64,000 nucleotides of DNA from Nocardia mangyaensis (lineage in GTDB: Bacteria; Actinomycetota; Actinomycetes; Mycobacteriales; Mycobacteriaceae). Position 1 is the stretch's first letter, and every line of letters begins with the position of its first letter. Location of the stretch: positions 6,696,001-6,760,000 of the forward strand of contig NZ_CP018082.1 of assembly GCF_001886715.1 (NCBI RefSeq), read 5' to 3'. The position numbers and the translations under genes are program-made. Shown one piece after another: positions 56,243-64,000 of this stretch. The notes under the pieces are model-generated. The model ran no database searches. It saw nothing but the letters and a program-made list of their open reading frames with translations, and was not told the DNA's origin.

Positions 56243-57307
56243 CTACTTCAAGTCGGGGTTCTCGGCGTAGATCTCGTTCAGGATGGACATGTCGAACAGT
56301 TGGTCGGCGGTGATGTCGATCTTGGCGGTGCGCAGGGCGGCGATGTTCTGTTCGATGAGGGCGTCGGTCATCGTGAACAAGCCGTTGGCCTCGGTGTCCG
56401 GGGAGACCACCAGCTCGTTCTGGGCGATGGCTTCCTCGGTCTGCTCGGCCAGGTCGAGGCCCTGGTCCTTGCCGTAGATCTCGACGGCAAGGCGCGCGGA
56501 CTCGGCGGGGTCGGCGACCGCGTCTTTCCAGCCCTTGATCTCGGCGATCAGGAAAGCCTTGAGCTTGTCGCGCTCGTTGTCGATGGTGTCCTGGGTGACA
56601 GTGAATGTCTCGGCGACCAGCGGCAGGCCGAAATCGGCGAACAGGAAATGGTCGTTGGCGAAGCCCTTGGCGGCCAGCACGATCGGTTCGTTGGTCACGT
56701 AGCTGACCCAGCCGTCGACCTCGCCGTTGGCCAGCGGGGTGGGGTCGAACTGGGCGGGCACGACAGTCACCTCGTCGGGTTCGATGCCGTTGGCGGCCAG
56801 CAGGGCGGCGAAGATGAGCTGGTTGGTGTCCTGCACGCCGATCTTGCGGCCCTTCATCTCGGCCGGGGACTTGATCGGATCGGCCGCCGAGCTGACGATC
56901 GCGAACGGGTTCTTCTGGAAGGTCGCGCCGACGATCTTGGCGGGCAGGCCCTCGAGGATCGCGGGCGCGGTGGTCTGCGGCGCGGACAGCCCGATCCACA
57001 CCTTGCCGGTGTCGAGTCCGGCCTCCACCGAGGTGCTGGCCGCGCCACCGGCGATGAGGTCCACCGCGCCGAATCCCGCATCCCGGAAATATCCGCGCGA
57101 ATCGGCGAAATACTCACCCGCGAATTCGATGTTCTTGATCCACGACAACTGCACGGCGACCTTGCCGTATTTCGATCCGTCGTCGGTCGAGCCGTTCGGG
57201 GACGTACCCGAGCTGCTCCCGCAGGCAGCGAGCAGACCCGCGCCACCGAGCGCGACGCCGGTCAGCGCGGAATAGCGAAGAAAGGAACGACGGTCGATAC
57301 TGTTCAT
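56243..57307 (-). CDS. ABC transporter substrate-binding lipoprotein (NMT1/SsuA-like)
   Basis: A 354-residue periplasmic-binding lipoprotein with a Tat-like start (IDRRSFLRYSA) and lipobox GLLAACGS. The NMT1/THI5-like domain follows: VAVQLSWIKNIEFAGEYFA, GLSAPQTTAPAILEG, and KNPFAIVSSAADPIKSP. Relatives bind aromatic or heterocyclic amines, sulfonates or pyrimidines. It is the last gene of a four-gene importer operon beside the purine catabolic genes, so a purine or ureide ligand is plausible but unproven. Confidence 0.87.
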   Translation of the reverse strand: MNSIDRRSFLRYSALTGVALGGAGLLAACGSSSGTSPNGSTDDGSKYGKVAVQLSWIKNIEFAGEYFADSRGYFRDAGFGAVDLIAGGAASTSVEAGLDTGKVWIGLSAPQTTAPAILEGLPAKIVGATFQKNPFAIVSSAADPIKSPAEMKGRKIGVQDTNQLIFAALLAANGIEPDEVTVVPAQFDPTPLANGEVDGWVSYVTNEPIVLAAKGFANDHFLFADFGLPLVAETFTVTQDTIDNERDKLKAFLIAEIKGWKDAVADPAESARLAVEIYGKDQGLDLAEQTEEAIAQNELVVSPDTEANGLFTMTDALIEQNIAALRTAKIDITADQLFDMSILNEIYAENPDLK

Positions 57308-57360
57308 ACGCCGAATGTAGATTCAGCGCGTTTCGTCCACTTTGCGTCGACGTTCCGCTG

Positions 57361-58170
57361 CTAATTCGCGACTCGCCCCGCGCTCGGCCCGAATCGAGCG
57401 AGCACCAGATTCTCGATCACCCCGACGATCGCGTACAGCAGCACCGACACCACCGTGACCACCACGATCGAGGCCCACAGCCGGCTGTACTGGAACATCG
57501 GAATGGCCCGCACCAGGCTGGCGCCCAAACCCGTTCCGCTGCCGAGCCATTCGCCCAGCAGGGCGCCGATCAGCGCACCGGGCACCGAGATCCGCGCCGC
57601 GGCGAACACCGAGGGCAACGCGGCGGGTACCGCGACCATCCGCAGCCTGGTCCACCGCGACCCGCCGTAGGCGGTCACCAATTCCATGGCCTGCCTGGGC
57701 GCTTCGCGCAGGCCGGTCATGATCATCACCAGCGCGGGGAAGAACACGACGATCGCGGTCAGCACCGTCACACCGGCCGTGCCACGGCCGAAGACCAGCA
57801 CCACGATCGGGCTCAGCGCCACCAGCGGCACCGAGCGCAGCAACATGGCCACCGGCATGAATGTCTGCTGCACGGCCGAGTACAGCACGAACAGCACCGC
57901 GACACCGAGCGCGCCGAGCATTCCGACGACGAATCCGGTCGCCGCGTCGGTGAGGGTGATCGCCAGATCGTCGAGGATCGCCTGGCGCGCCGCCGGGGCG
58001 CCCGGCGCGGTCACCAGGTAGGTCCAGATGTCGGCGGGCGTCTTGCCCACGCGCGGCCCGATCTGCGGGAACAGACGCAGGAACAGCGTCCAGATGACCA
58101 GCAGCAACACCAGCGAACTCGCCAGTGGCAGCAGGAAACGGCCGATTCGGCCCAGCACGATCATCGTCAT
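57361..58170 (-). CDS. ABC transporter permease
   Basis: A 269-residue inner-membrane permease of the SsuC/ThiX (BPD_transp_1) family, with six membrane helices and the coupling-helix EAA-like segment AMELVTAYGGSRWTRLRMV followed by VPAALPSVFAAARIS. ATG 58170 overlaps the stop of the other permease (ATGA). It pairs with that second, related permease as a heterodimer. Confidence 0.88.
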   Translation of the reverse strand: MTMIVLGRIGRFLLPLASSLVLLLVIWTLFLRLFPQIGPRVGKTPADIWTYLVTAPGAPAARQAILDDLAITLTDAATGFVVGMLGALGVAVLFVLYSAVQQTFMPVAMLLRSVPLVALSPIVVLVFGRGTAGVTVLTAIVVFFPALVMIMTGLREAPRQAMELVTAYGGSRWTRLRMVAVPAALPSVFAAARISVPGALIGALLGEWLGSGTGLGASLVRAIPMFQYSRLWASIVVVTVVSVLLYAIVGVIENLVLARFGPSAGRVAN

Positions 58171-58976
58171 CGGTTCTCCTGCGCGCTCGTCCACGGCGTG
58201 ATCAGGCGCGCCGCCACCGCGACCACGGCGAAGCCGAGCCCGGCCAGCGCGGCGGCCGCGAGTGCCATGCCCCAGGTGCGTGGCACGTTGTAGGCGTTCT
58301 GGGCGGCGGTCAGCGCGACGCCGATTCCGCTGTCGACCCCGCCCAGATACTCACCGATGATCGCCCCGAGCACCGCCGAGGGCGCGGCGATCTTCAAGGC
58401 CGCGAACGTGTTCGGCAGCGCCGCGATGGCCTGCACCCGGTAGAGCTGCTGCCACCGGCCGCCGCCGTAGGCGCGGACCAGGTCCAGGCTCGCCGGATCG
58501 GCCGAGCGCAGCCCGCTGACCGCGCCGACCATGGTGGTGAAGAAGCAGTACATCGCGGCGAGGAACACCGTCGGCATCCGCCCGCCGAACACCACCAGAA
58601 TGATCGGGCCCAGCGCCAGCAGCGGCGTGCAGTAGCTCAGAATGGCCAGCTGGGTGGCCAGCGGCTCGATCCGCGGCACCAGCATGATCAGCGCCGCGAT
58701 CCCGATGGCGAGGGCATTGCCCCACAGGAATCCCTGGAGCGCGCCCGCCGCCGTGACCTGGAAGTTCGGCCCGTAGAGCGCCCAGCCGTCCGACCACATG
58801 GTGCTCAGCACGAGCCACGGGGTGGGAATCGTGCCACCGGCCACCCCGGCCGCGGCGAGCGCCCACCACAGCGCGATCAGGGCCGCGACGCCCAGCGACC
58901 CGGCGACCCGATCCAGCCCCACCCAGCCGGGCAGGCGCCCGCGCACGCCGCCCGTCGTGACGGCCGGCGCGCTCAT
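58167..58976 (-). CDS. ABC transporter permease (second)
   Basis: A 269-residue permease of the same family, with coupling segment [19 protein letters not shown] then [18 protein letters not shown] 58976 overlaps the ATPase stop (ATGA). Two different permeases in one importer of this family is typical of several heterocycle or thiamine-precursor-like systems. Confidence 0.88.
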   Translation of the reverse strand: MSAPAVTTGGVRGRLPGWVGLDRVAGSLGVAALIALWWALAAAGVAGGTIPTPWLVLSTMWSDGWALYGPNFQVTAAGALQGFLWGNALAIGIAALIMLVPRIEPLATQLAILSYCTPLLALGPIILVVFGGRMPTVFLAAMYCFFTTMVGAVSGLRSADPASLDLVRAYGGGRWQQLYRVQAIAALPNTFAALKIAAPSAVLGAIIGEYLGGVDSGIGVALTAAQNAYNVPRTWGMALAAAALAGLGFAVVAVAARLITPWTSAQENR

Positions 58977-59743
58977 GCCACCCCACCCCGCCCGAACAGC
59001 AGCTCGGACAGGTAGTCGCAGAGCTTGTGGAATTCCGGGGTGCGCATCATCTCGGGCGTGCGCGGGCGCGGCAGATCGATCTCGACCAGCTCGAGCACCC
59101 GGCCCGGCCGCGGACTCATGACCGCCACCACGTCGGAGAGGAACACCGCCTCGCCGATGCCGTGGGTCACCATCAGCGTGGTCGCCGGTTTCTCGGTCCA
59201 GATGCGCAGCAGTTCCAGGTTCAGCCGCTGGCGCGTCATGTCGTCGAGTGCGCCGAAGGGCTCGTCGAGCAGCAGTACCGAGGGCTGCACCACCAGCGCC
59301 CGCGCGATCGAAACCCGTTGGCGCATACCGCCGGACAGCTGCGCGGGCTTGGCCTTCTCGAAGCCCTCCAGCCCGACCAGCGCGATCAGTTCGGCGATCC
59401 GCTCCGGCTCGGTGGGCAGCCCGGCCACCTGCAGCGGCAACCGGATGTTGGATTCCACGCTGCGCCACGGCAGCAGCGCCGAGTCCTGGAAGGCGATGCC
59501 GAGCTGATGTCCGCCACGCAATTGGGTCGGCGTGAGCCCGTTGATCCGCGCGGTCCCCGCGCTCGGTTCCTCCAGCCCGGCCAGAATGCGCAGCACCGTC
59601 GACTTGCCGCAGCCCGAGGGCCCGAGCAACGAAAGGAATGCCCCGTTCGCGGTGCGCAGGTCCACCGAGTCCAGCGCATTCACTGTGTCGCGGCCCACTC
59701 GAAACGACTTCGACAACCCGCTGATCTCGATCCCGCTACCCAT
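58973..59743 (-). CDS. ABC transporter ATP-binding protein
   Basis: A 256-residue ATPase with Walker [13 protein letters not shown]-loop [12 protein letters not shown], signature [14 protein letters not shown], Walker [13 protein letters not shown] and H-loop MVTHGIGEA, the SsuB/TauB subclass. ATG 59743 (MGSGIEISG) is chosen over a longer frame with unrelated composition. First gene of the importer operon, coupled to the permease. Confidence 0.93.
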   Translation of the reverse strand: MGSGIEISGLSKSFRVGRDTVNALDSVDLRTANGAFLSLLGPSGCGKSTVLRILAGLEEPSAGTARINGLTPTQLRGGHQLGIAFQDSALLPWRSVESNIRLPLQVAGLPTEPERIAELIALVGLEGFEKAKPAQLSGGMRQRVSIARALVVQPSVLLLDEPFGALDDMTRQRLNLELLRIWTEKPATTLMVTHGIGEAVFLSDVVAVMSPRPGRVLELVEIDLPRPRTPEMMRTPEFHKLCDYLSELLFGRGGVA

Positions 59744-59977
59744 GGCGCCACCATAAGAGCGCCCGATTGCGCCGGTATTTCCGAATCCGGGGCAGTATTG
59801 CGGCACCGTTAACGTCCCCGAGATGCGGACCGGTAACAATTCGGGACCCGAAGAGGACATAGAGTGTCGACAGGATCTGACAGCCTCGTCGCTGCCGGGC
59901 GCACAGCTCGACCGCGACGGGGGCACACTGCGATGACGGGGCCGACAGGGCCCGTGGACTGGGAACCGACTGTTTCG

Positions 59978-60991
59978 ATGAAGCTCTCCGCACTACGTAA
60001 GACCGCCGCGCTGCGCACGACCGCCGTGGCACTCACCACCGCGTTGTCGGTGGCCGTGCTCGCCGGTGGCGCCGCCTCCGCCGAACCCGAGAAGCCCTCG
60101 TCGGTGAGCTCGATCGTCAAGGACGGGCGCACCTGGCACCTGAAGGTGTACTCGGCGTCGATGAAGCGCGACATCACCGTCGACGTGCAGCGCCCGGCCG
60201 ACGAGTCGACCCCGGCTCCCAACCTGTACATGCTCAACGGCCTCGACGCCGGTGAGGGCACCGCCAGCTGGGCCGCCCAGACCGACGCGCTCGGCTTCCT
60301 GGCCGAGAAGCACGTCAACGTGGTCCAGCCGATCGGTGGCCGCGGCAGCTACTACGCCGACTGGCAGCGCGAAGACCCGAAGCTGGGTCTGAACAAGTGG
60401 AACACCTTCTTCACCCAGGAGCTGCCGCCGCTGCTGGACAAGACGCTGAACTCGACCGGGCTGAACTCGCTGGCCGGACTGTCCACCTCGGGCACCTCGG
60501 TGCTGCAGCTGGCCGAGGCCAAGCCGGGTCTGTTCAAGTCCGTGGCCGCCTACAGTGGCTGCGCGCAGATCGCCGACCCGATGGGCAAGCAGTTCGTGAA
60601 GTTCTCGGTCGAGACCTGGTCCGGTGGCAACACCGCGAACATGTACGGCCCGGACAACGATCCGGCCTGGGTGGAGAACGACCCGGTCATCAATGCCGAG
60701 AAGCTGCGTGGCACCAACCTCTACATCTCCAGCGGCAGCGGCATGCCGGTGATGGAGGACGTGCGGTACTACACCGAGGGCAACGGCCCGATGGGTGTGG
60801 TCAACCTCGGACTCGGCGTGGCGATCGAGGCCGCGACCAACGAGTGCACCAAGAACCTGAAGAACAAGCTGGATTCGCTGAACATTCCGGCGACCTACAA
60901 GTTCAACCCGGTCGGCACCCACTACTGGCCGTACTGGGAAGAGGCGCTGCACGAGTCGTGGCCGATGCTCGCCGAGGGCATGGGCATCTGA
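59978..60991 (+). CDS. secreted Ag85-like mycolyltransferase-family protein
   Basis: A 337-residue secreted esterase/mycolyltransferase paralogous to the one at 737-1771. ATG 59978 starts a signal peptide ([20 protein letters not shown], cleavage near ASA-EP). Conserved family features: [27 protein letters not shown], nucleophile GLSTSGTSV and catalytic His in GTHYWPYWE. Two cysteines (SGCAQ, NECTK) may pair. An upstream in-frame ATG at 59933-59935 precedes non-signal sequence. A strong terminator follows. Confidence 0.9.
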   Translation: MKLSALRKTAALRTTAVALTTALSVAVLAGGAASAEPEKPSSVSSIVKDGRTWHLKVYSASMKRDITVDVQRPADESTPAPNLYMLNGLDAGEGTASWAAQTDALGFLAEKHVNVVQPIGGRGSYYADWQREDPKLGLNKWNTFFTQELPPLLDKTLNSTGLNSLAGLSTSGTSVLQLAEAKPGLFKSVAAYSGCAQIADPMGKQFVKFSVETWSGGNTANMYGPDNDPAWVENDPVINAEKLRGTNLYISSGSGMPVMEDVRYYTEGNGPMGVVNLGLGVAIEAATNECTKNLKNKLDSLNIPATYKFNPVGTHYWPYWEEALHESWPMLAEGMGI

Positions 60992-61006
60992 TACCCGAAC
61001 ATGAGG

Positions 61007-61039
61007 AAAGGGAGGCATCCATTCGGATGCCTCCCTTTT
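61007..61039 (+). terminator. intrinsic terminator of the mycolyltransferase gene
   Basis: Perfect 14-bp stem AAAGGGAGGCATCC / GGATGCCTCCCTTT, 4-base loop ATTC, followed by a T-rich end. It is the most classical Rho-independent terminator in the window and also lies at the end of the convergent TetR gene. Confidence 0.88.
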
Positions 61040-61046
61040 GCTGTGC

Positions 61047-61718
61047 TCAGGTCGGCTGAACCGCCGGGCGCACCGAGAATCCGGAGTGGATGAAATAGCC
61101 GATCTCGTCGCAGATCTCGTCGACCGAGATCGCCTCGCCGGGCACGGTGGCGTGCACCATCTCCTGGGCCAGGGAGGTCACCGCGCCGATCAGCGCGAGC
61201 GTGAACAGGTGGAAACTGCGCGATTCGGCCTCGCCGCGTTCGGCGGCGCGCTGCGCCTCACGGGTGAGCAGACCGGAGATCGAGCGCCGCTGCCCGCGCC
61301 GCCACTCCTCGACCGCCGGACTCACCCCGACGACCTCGACGAAGAACACCCGCGCCGCCTTGCGATCGCGGCAGGTCACCGAGAGGAACGCGCGGAAACT
61401 CTCCACCACGCGCACCACCAGTGGCTGATCGCCGGTGCGCGCGAGCGCCTCGTCGAGCCGCTGGAGCGCGGCGGTGTTCAACCGGTCGACGAGCGCGATC
61501 AGCAGGGCTTCGCGGCTGCCGATGTCCTCGTAGAAACTGCGGGTCGACACATTCGCCGTCGCGCACAGGCGCTCGATGGACGTCGAGGAATAGCCCTGGG
61601 TGCCGAATAGTTCCAGCGCGGCGTCGGTCAACCGACTGCGTCGCAAGGCAACTCGCTGTTGGCGCGACAATCCGCCATAACTGCGACCACTGTCGGATTC
61701 ATCCGCACGCCGAACCAC
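61047..61718 (-). CDS. TetR-family transcriptional regulator
   Basis: A 223-residue regulator with a TetR HTH at about 28-75 (ALELFGTQGYSSTSIERLC and TANVSTRSFYEDIGSREAL) and a helical C-terminal ligand domain. The start is a GTG at 61718; leading residues are polar. It faces the ligB gene on the same strand and converges on the mycolyltransferase gene. Targets unknown. Confidence 0.85.
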   Translation of the reverse strand: MVRRADESDSGRSYGGLSRQQRVALRRSRLTDAALELFGTQGYSSTSIERLCATANVSTRSFYEDIGSREALLIALVDRLNTAALQRLDEALARTGDQPLVVRVVESFRAFLSVTCRDRKAARVFFVEVVGVSPAVEEWRRGQRRSISGLLTREAQRAAERGEAESRSFHLFTLALIGAVTSLAQEMVHATVPGEAISVDEICDEIGYFIHSGFSVRPAVQPT

Positions 61719-61880
61719 GGATGCATGCTAGCGCGCACCGGTCCGGCATCCGAGCGATTCGCCAACCACCGTGCCCCCAATTCCACTGGCACATCGAAAG
61801 TGTCGCCGCGCGACTACTCCGTTTCCGGTGTGGGCTCGACGATTATCGCCACCTCGTAATCGGTGAGATGACCAGTGAAC

Positions 61881-63389
61881 TCAGACGAGGGCCCGTACGG
61901 CCGCGATCGTATCGGCCTGGGCGGGTTCCTTGTCCGGTCGATAGCGCAGCACGCGGGCGAAGCGCAGCGCCACGCCGCCGGGGTAACGGGTGCTGGTCTG
62001 CACCCCGTCGAGCGCGATCTCGACGACCAGTTCGGGGCGCAGGTAGACCGTCTGATCGTCGCGGTGGGCCTCGTGGCGCACAAACTCCTCGGTCTGCCAG
62101 CGGAGCAGTTCGTCGGTGAGGCCCTTGAACGTCTTGCCGACCATCACCGGCTCGCCGGTGTCCGGATCGCGGGCGGCCAGGTGCAGATTCGACAGGAATC
62201 CGGTGCGCCTGCCGTACCCCCATTCCGCACCGATCACCAGCAGGTCGAGGGTGTGCGCCGGTTTGATCTTCTGCCAGGACTTGCCGCGACGGCCCGCCGC
62301 GTAGGGCGCGTCGAGCGCCTTGATCATCACGCCCTCGTTGCCGACCGCGAGCGCGTCGTCGTAGTACTCGGTGGCGGCGTCGAGGTCGGGGGCGATGAGC
62401 GCGGGAATGCTGTGCGCACCGGCCACCTGCTCGAGCGCGGTGCGGCGCACGCGCAGCGGTTCGTCGAGCAGGTCGACGCCATCGAGGTGCAGGCAGTCGA
62501 AGAAATAGGGGTGCAGGAGCAGTTTTTGGGCGTCGGCGACGGTGGCGAAGCGGCTCATCGTCTCCTGGAACGGCCGGGGGCGGCCCGCGTCGGTCAGCGC
62601 GAGGGTCTCGCCGTCGAGGACGACGCTGGTGCAGTCCAGTCCGGCGACCAGCTCGACGAGTTCGGGCACCCCCGCGGTGATCTCGCGCAGCGTCCGCGTG
62701 AAGACCCACACCTGCTCGCCGCGGCGATGCACCTGGATGCGGGCGCCGTCGAGTTTGTGTTCGACGCTCACCCTCGGTCCGAGCTCGGCCAACGCCTCGT
62801 CCAGCGCGCCACCCGGCGAGGCCAGCATGGGCGCGACCGGCCGCCCGACCTCGAGCCGGAACTCCGCCAGCGCCGCCGCTCCACCGGTGAGCGCGGCTTC
62901 GGCGGTGGCGGGCAGCCGGCCCGAGAGCATGTGGGCGCGCCGGACCACCTCGACCGGGATGCCGGTGGCGACGGCCAGCGCCTCGACGACCACCGCGGCC
63001 AGCGCGCCCTGGCGCAGTTCACCGGTGAGCAGCCGGATCAGGAACGACTGCTCGTCCTGGGTGGCGGCGGTGAACAGCTCACCCAGCATGTCGCGGCGTC
63101 TGATCGTGGAACCGGTGCCGCTCAGGCCGGTCAGCTGGGTGAAGACCGCGTCCACGGCGTCAACCGTCAGGTTCGCCTGCGCACTCGGCGGCGTCTGCAC
63201 ACCGGCCACCGTGCGCCACCCCGCGCCGATGCGGCCCTGGGTCAGGTCACCGGAGAGCCAGGCGACCACGGTCCCGATCTCGCCCGGACTCGCGGCAGCG
63301 AACAGTTCGGCCAGCGCGGCGATCTTCGCCTTGCGCGACCGGGTCGCCCGCACCGCCGCCGACACCGTGACGACATCGCTGAACAGCAC
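61881..63389 (-). CDS. ligB: ATP-dependent DNA ligase LigB
   Basis: A 502-residue ATP-dependent ligase matching mycobacterial LigB (Rv3062). An N-terminal DNA-binding domain (about 1-200) precedes the nucleotidyltransferase domain with nucleophilic Lys in EHKLDGARIQVHRRG, motif III TSVVLDGETLAL, motif IV NEGVMIKALDAPY and motif V SWQKIKPAHTLD, then an OB domain ending VALRFARVLRYRPDKEP. GTG 63389 (VLFSDVVTV) aligns with the mycobacterial start; the frame extends further up without support. Accessory repair ligase. Confidence 0.93.
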   Translation of the reverse strand: MLFSDVVTVSAAVRATRSRKAKIAALAELFAAASPGEIGTVVAWLSGDLTQGRIGAGWRTVAGVQTPPSAQANLTVDAVDAVFTQLTGLSGTGSTIRRRDMLGELFTAATQDEQSFLIRLLTGELRQGALAAVVVEALAVATGIPVEVVRRAHMLSGRLPATAEAALTGGAAALAEFRLEVGRPVAPMLASPGGALDEALAELGPRVSVEHKLDGARIQVHRRGEQVWVFTRTLREITAGVPELVELVAGLDCTSVVLDGETLALTDAGRPRPFQETMSRFATVADAQKLLLHPYFFDCLHLDGVDLLDEPLRVRRTALEQVAGAHSIPALIAPDLDAATEYYDDALAVGNEGVMIKALDAPYAAGRRGKSWQKIKPAHTLDLLVIGAEWGYGRRTGFLSNLHLAARDPDTGEPVMVGKTFKGLTDELLRWQTEEFVRHEAHRDDQTVYLRPELVVEIALDGVQTSTRYPGGVALRFARVLRYRPDKEPAQADTIAAVRALV

Positions 63390-63464
63390 CTCACGACGGT
63401 AATACAACCGCCCGCCGCCGTCAGCGGCCACGCCGCGCGGACATTTGCGCAAACGGTCCGGCCG

Positions 63465-63863
63465 TCAGATGATCGGTAGGTGCGGTGGAACCTGAACGGC
63501 GACGGAGATCAGCGAGTGAACCCGGGTGGCGATGATGCTGAGCAGCCCGTGGAACTCCGCGGGCGCGGTCTCGGTGATCGACTGCAGGGATCGCAGATCG
63601 TGGTCGATCTTGGCCAGGACCTCGCTGGTGTCCTCGGGTCCGGCCGCCAGCGCCGTGGCGATCTCCTCCAGCGGTATCCCCTGGGCTTCCAGGCGCTGGA
63701 CGAGATGGACCCGGTCGACGTCGGCCGGGCTGTAGAGGCGGTAGTTCCCCGCACTGCGTTGCGCGGGGACCAACAGACCCAAACTCGTGTAATAGTCGAT
63801 GGTGCGGGCACTGACCTCGGCGCGGGCAGCCAGTTCACCGATCTTGAGCAATGCGTCGGCCAT
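63465..63863 (-). CDS. MerR-family transcriptional regulator
   Basis: A 132-residue MerR-type regulator: winged HTH KIGELAARAEVSARTIDYYT and then SLGLLVPAQRSAGNYRLYS, a dimerisation helix, and a short C terminus without metal-binding cysteines. ATG 63863 follows GAAGGAGGG. Divergent from a gene at 63970 that it may control; a minus-strand promoter with TTGTCA and TGTATG elements lies at about 63890-63930. Effector unknown. Confidence 0.87.
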   Translation of the reverse strand: MADALLKIGELAARAEVSARTIDYYTSLGLLVPAQRSAGNYRLYSPADVDRVHLVQRLEAQGIPLEEIATALAAGPEDTSEVLAKIDHDLRSLQSITETAPAEFHGLLSIIATRVHSLISVAVQVPPHLPII

Positions 63864-63969
63864 CAGGCCCTCCTTCCGGCGCGCAGGTAAACCATACAGT
63901 GCCACGTGTTACTGTCTGACAAGTCTGCCAGGCAGGCGCCGACCGAACGAACGCGAGGTAGACCAAGAG

Positions 63970-64000
63970 ATGATGACGTACGCCGTGGCGAGCTCTACGA
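63970..64000 (+). CDS. 5' end of a gene divergent from merR (runs off window)
   Basis: ATG 63970 (or 63973), preceded by a GAGGTAG ribosome-binding site, opens MMTYAVASST and continues past the window end. Too little is visible to name it. By arrangement it is a candidate target of the divergent MerR regulator. Confidence 0.45.
   Translation, partial: MMTYAVASST

Noticed and set aside
1..64000. tRNA or rRNA genes
   Set aside because: No cloverleaf-like sequences with TTCGA-type T-loops and acceptor pairing, and no rRNA-like stretches, were noticed in the intergenic regions; a tRNA scan was not possible.

Overview
The window is high-GC actinobacterial chromosome from a mycolic-acid-producing member of the Mycobacteriales, most likely Nocardia or a close relative. 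The support is two Ag85-like mycolyltransferase-type esterases, an HbhA-like heparin-binding protein, an LprQ/LdtMt5-type L,D-transpeptidase, DUF2505 and DUF2516 proteins, an ESX-type (type VII) gene cassette, and a gene order that, from memory, follows M. tuberculosis Rv0467-Rv0484c (icl1, fadB2, TetR, DUF445, XRE, hbhA, DUF2516, deoC, DUF2993, DUF2505, murB, lprQ, SDR) with insertions. No tRNA, rRNA, CRISPR array, intact insertion sequence or prophage was seen. Genes are tightly packed: GTGA/ATGA start-stop overlaps are frequent and several convergent pairs overlap or abut at their stop codons.

1-8.8 kb: a partial unknown gene, a Uma2 nuclease remnant, a mycolyltransferase-like esterase, a hydrolase, an SDR, mscL, an MFS exporter coupled to a flavin reductase, a second MFS exporter with a His-rich tail behind an AT-rich dyad, and a 5'-truncated L,D-transpeptidase. 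8.9-20.6 kb: the core block murB, DUF2505 pair, methyltransferase, AbiEi-like orphan, DUF2993, deoC, GNAT, purU, hydrolase with a perfect operator-like palindrome, DUF2516-HbhA-XRE operon, DUF445, TetR. 20.7-33.3 kb: AarF-like kinase, saccharopine-dehydrogenase-like oxidoreductase and methyltransferase, Na+/alanine symporter, PPK2, a DsbA-like/VKOR disulfide pair, HtrA-like protease, alcohol dehydrogenase, a tandem hairpin repeat, AI-2E permease, DUF1254/1214 protein.

33.3-43.7 kb: a full-length MetE whose zinc site is almost completely lost (three of four ligands and the proposed proton donor replaced), a second copy of the hairpin repeat in inverted orientation, fadB2, aceA with RamB-like sites, a secreted lipase, an Rpn-family nuclease, a DUF732 protein and a decaying ESX cassette: EspC-like pseudogene, intact WXG100 gene, frameshifted effector apparently lacking its toxin domain, and an intact lower-GC gene in the immunity position.

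43.8-59.7 kb: a purine-to-glyoxylate catabolic island: allantoinase (puuE), allantoicase (alc), a DUF6986 aldolase-like protein, xanthine dehydrogenase with a fused [2Fe-2S]-molybdenum chain and separate FAD subunit, 8-oxoguanine deaminase-like amidohydrolase, urate oxidase, hydroxyisourate hydrolase, OHCU decarboxylase, and divergently a MobA-like Moco nucleotidyltransferase and XdhC. A two-permease ABC importer follows and may feed the pathway. 59.9-64 kb: a second mycolyltransferase-like protein, a TetR regulator, ATP-dependent DNA ligase LigB, a MerR regulator and the first codons of a divergent gene.
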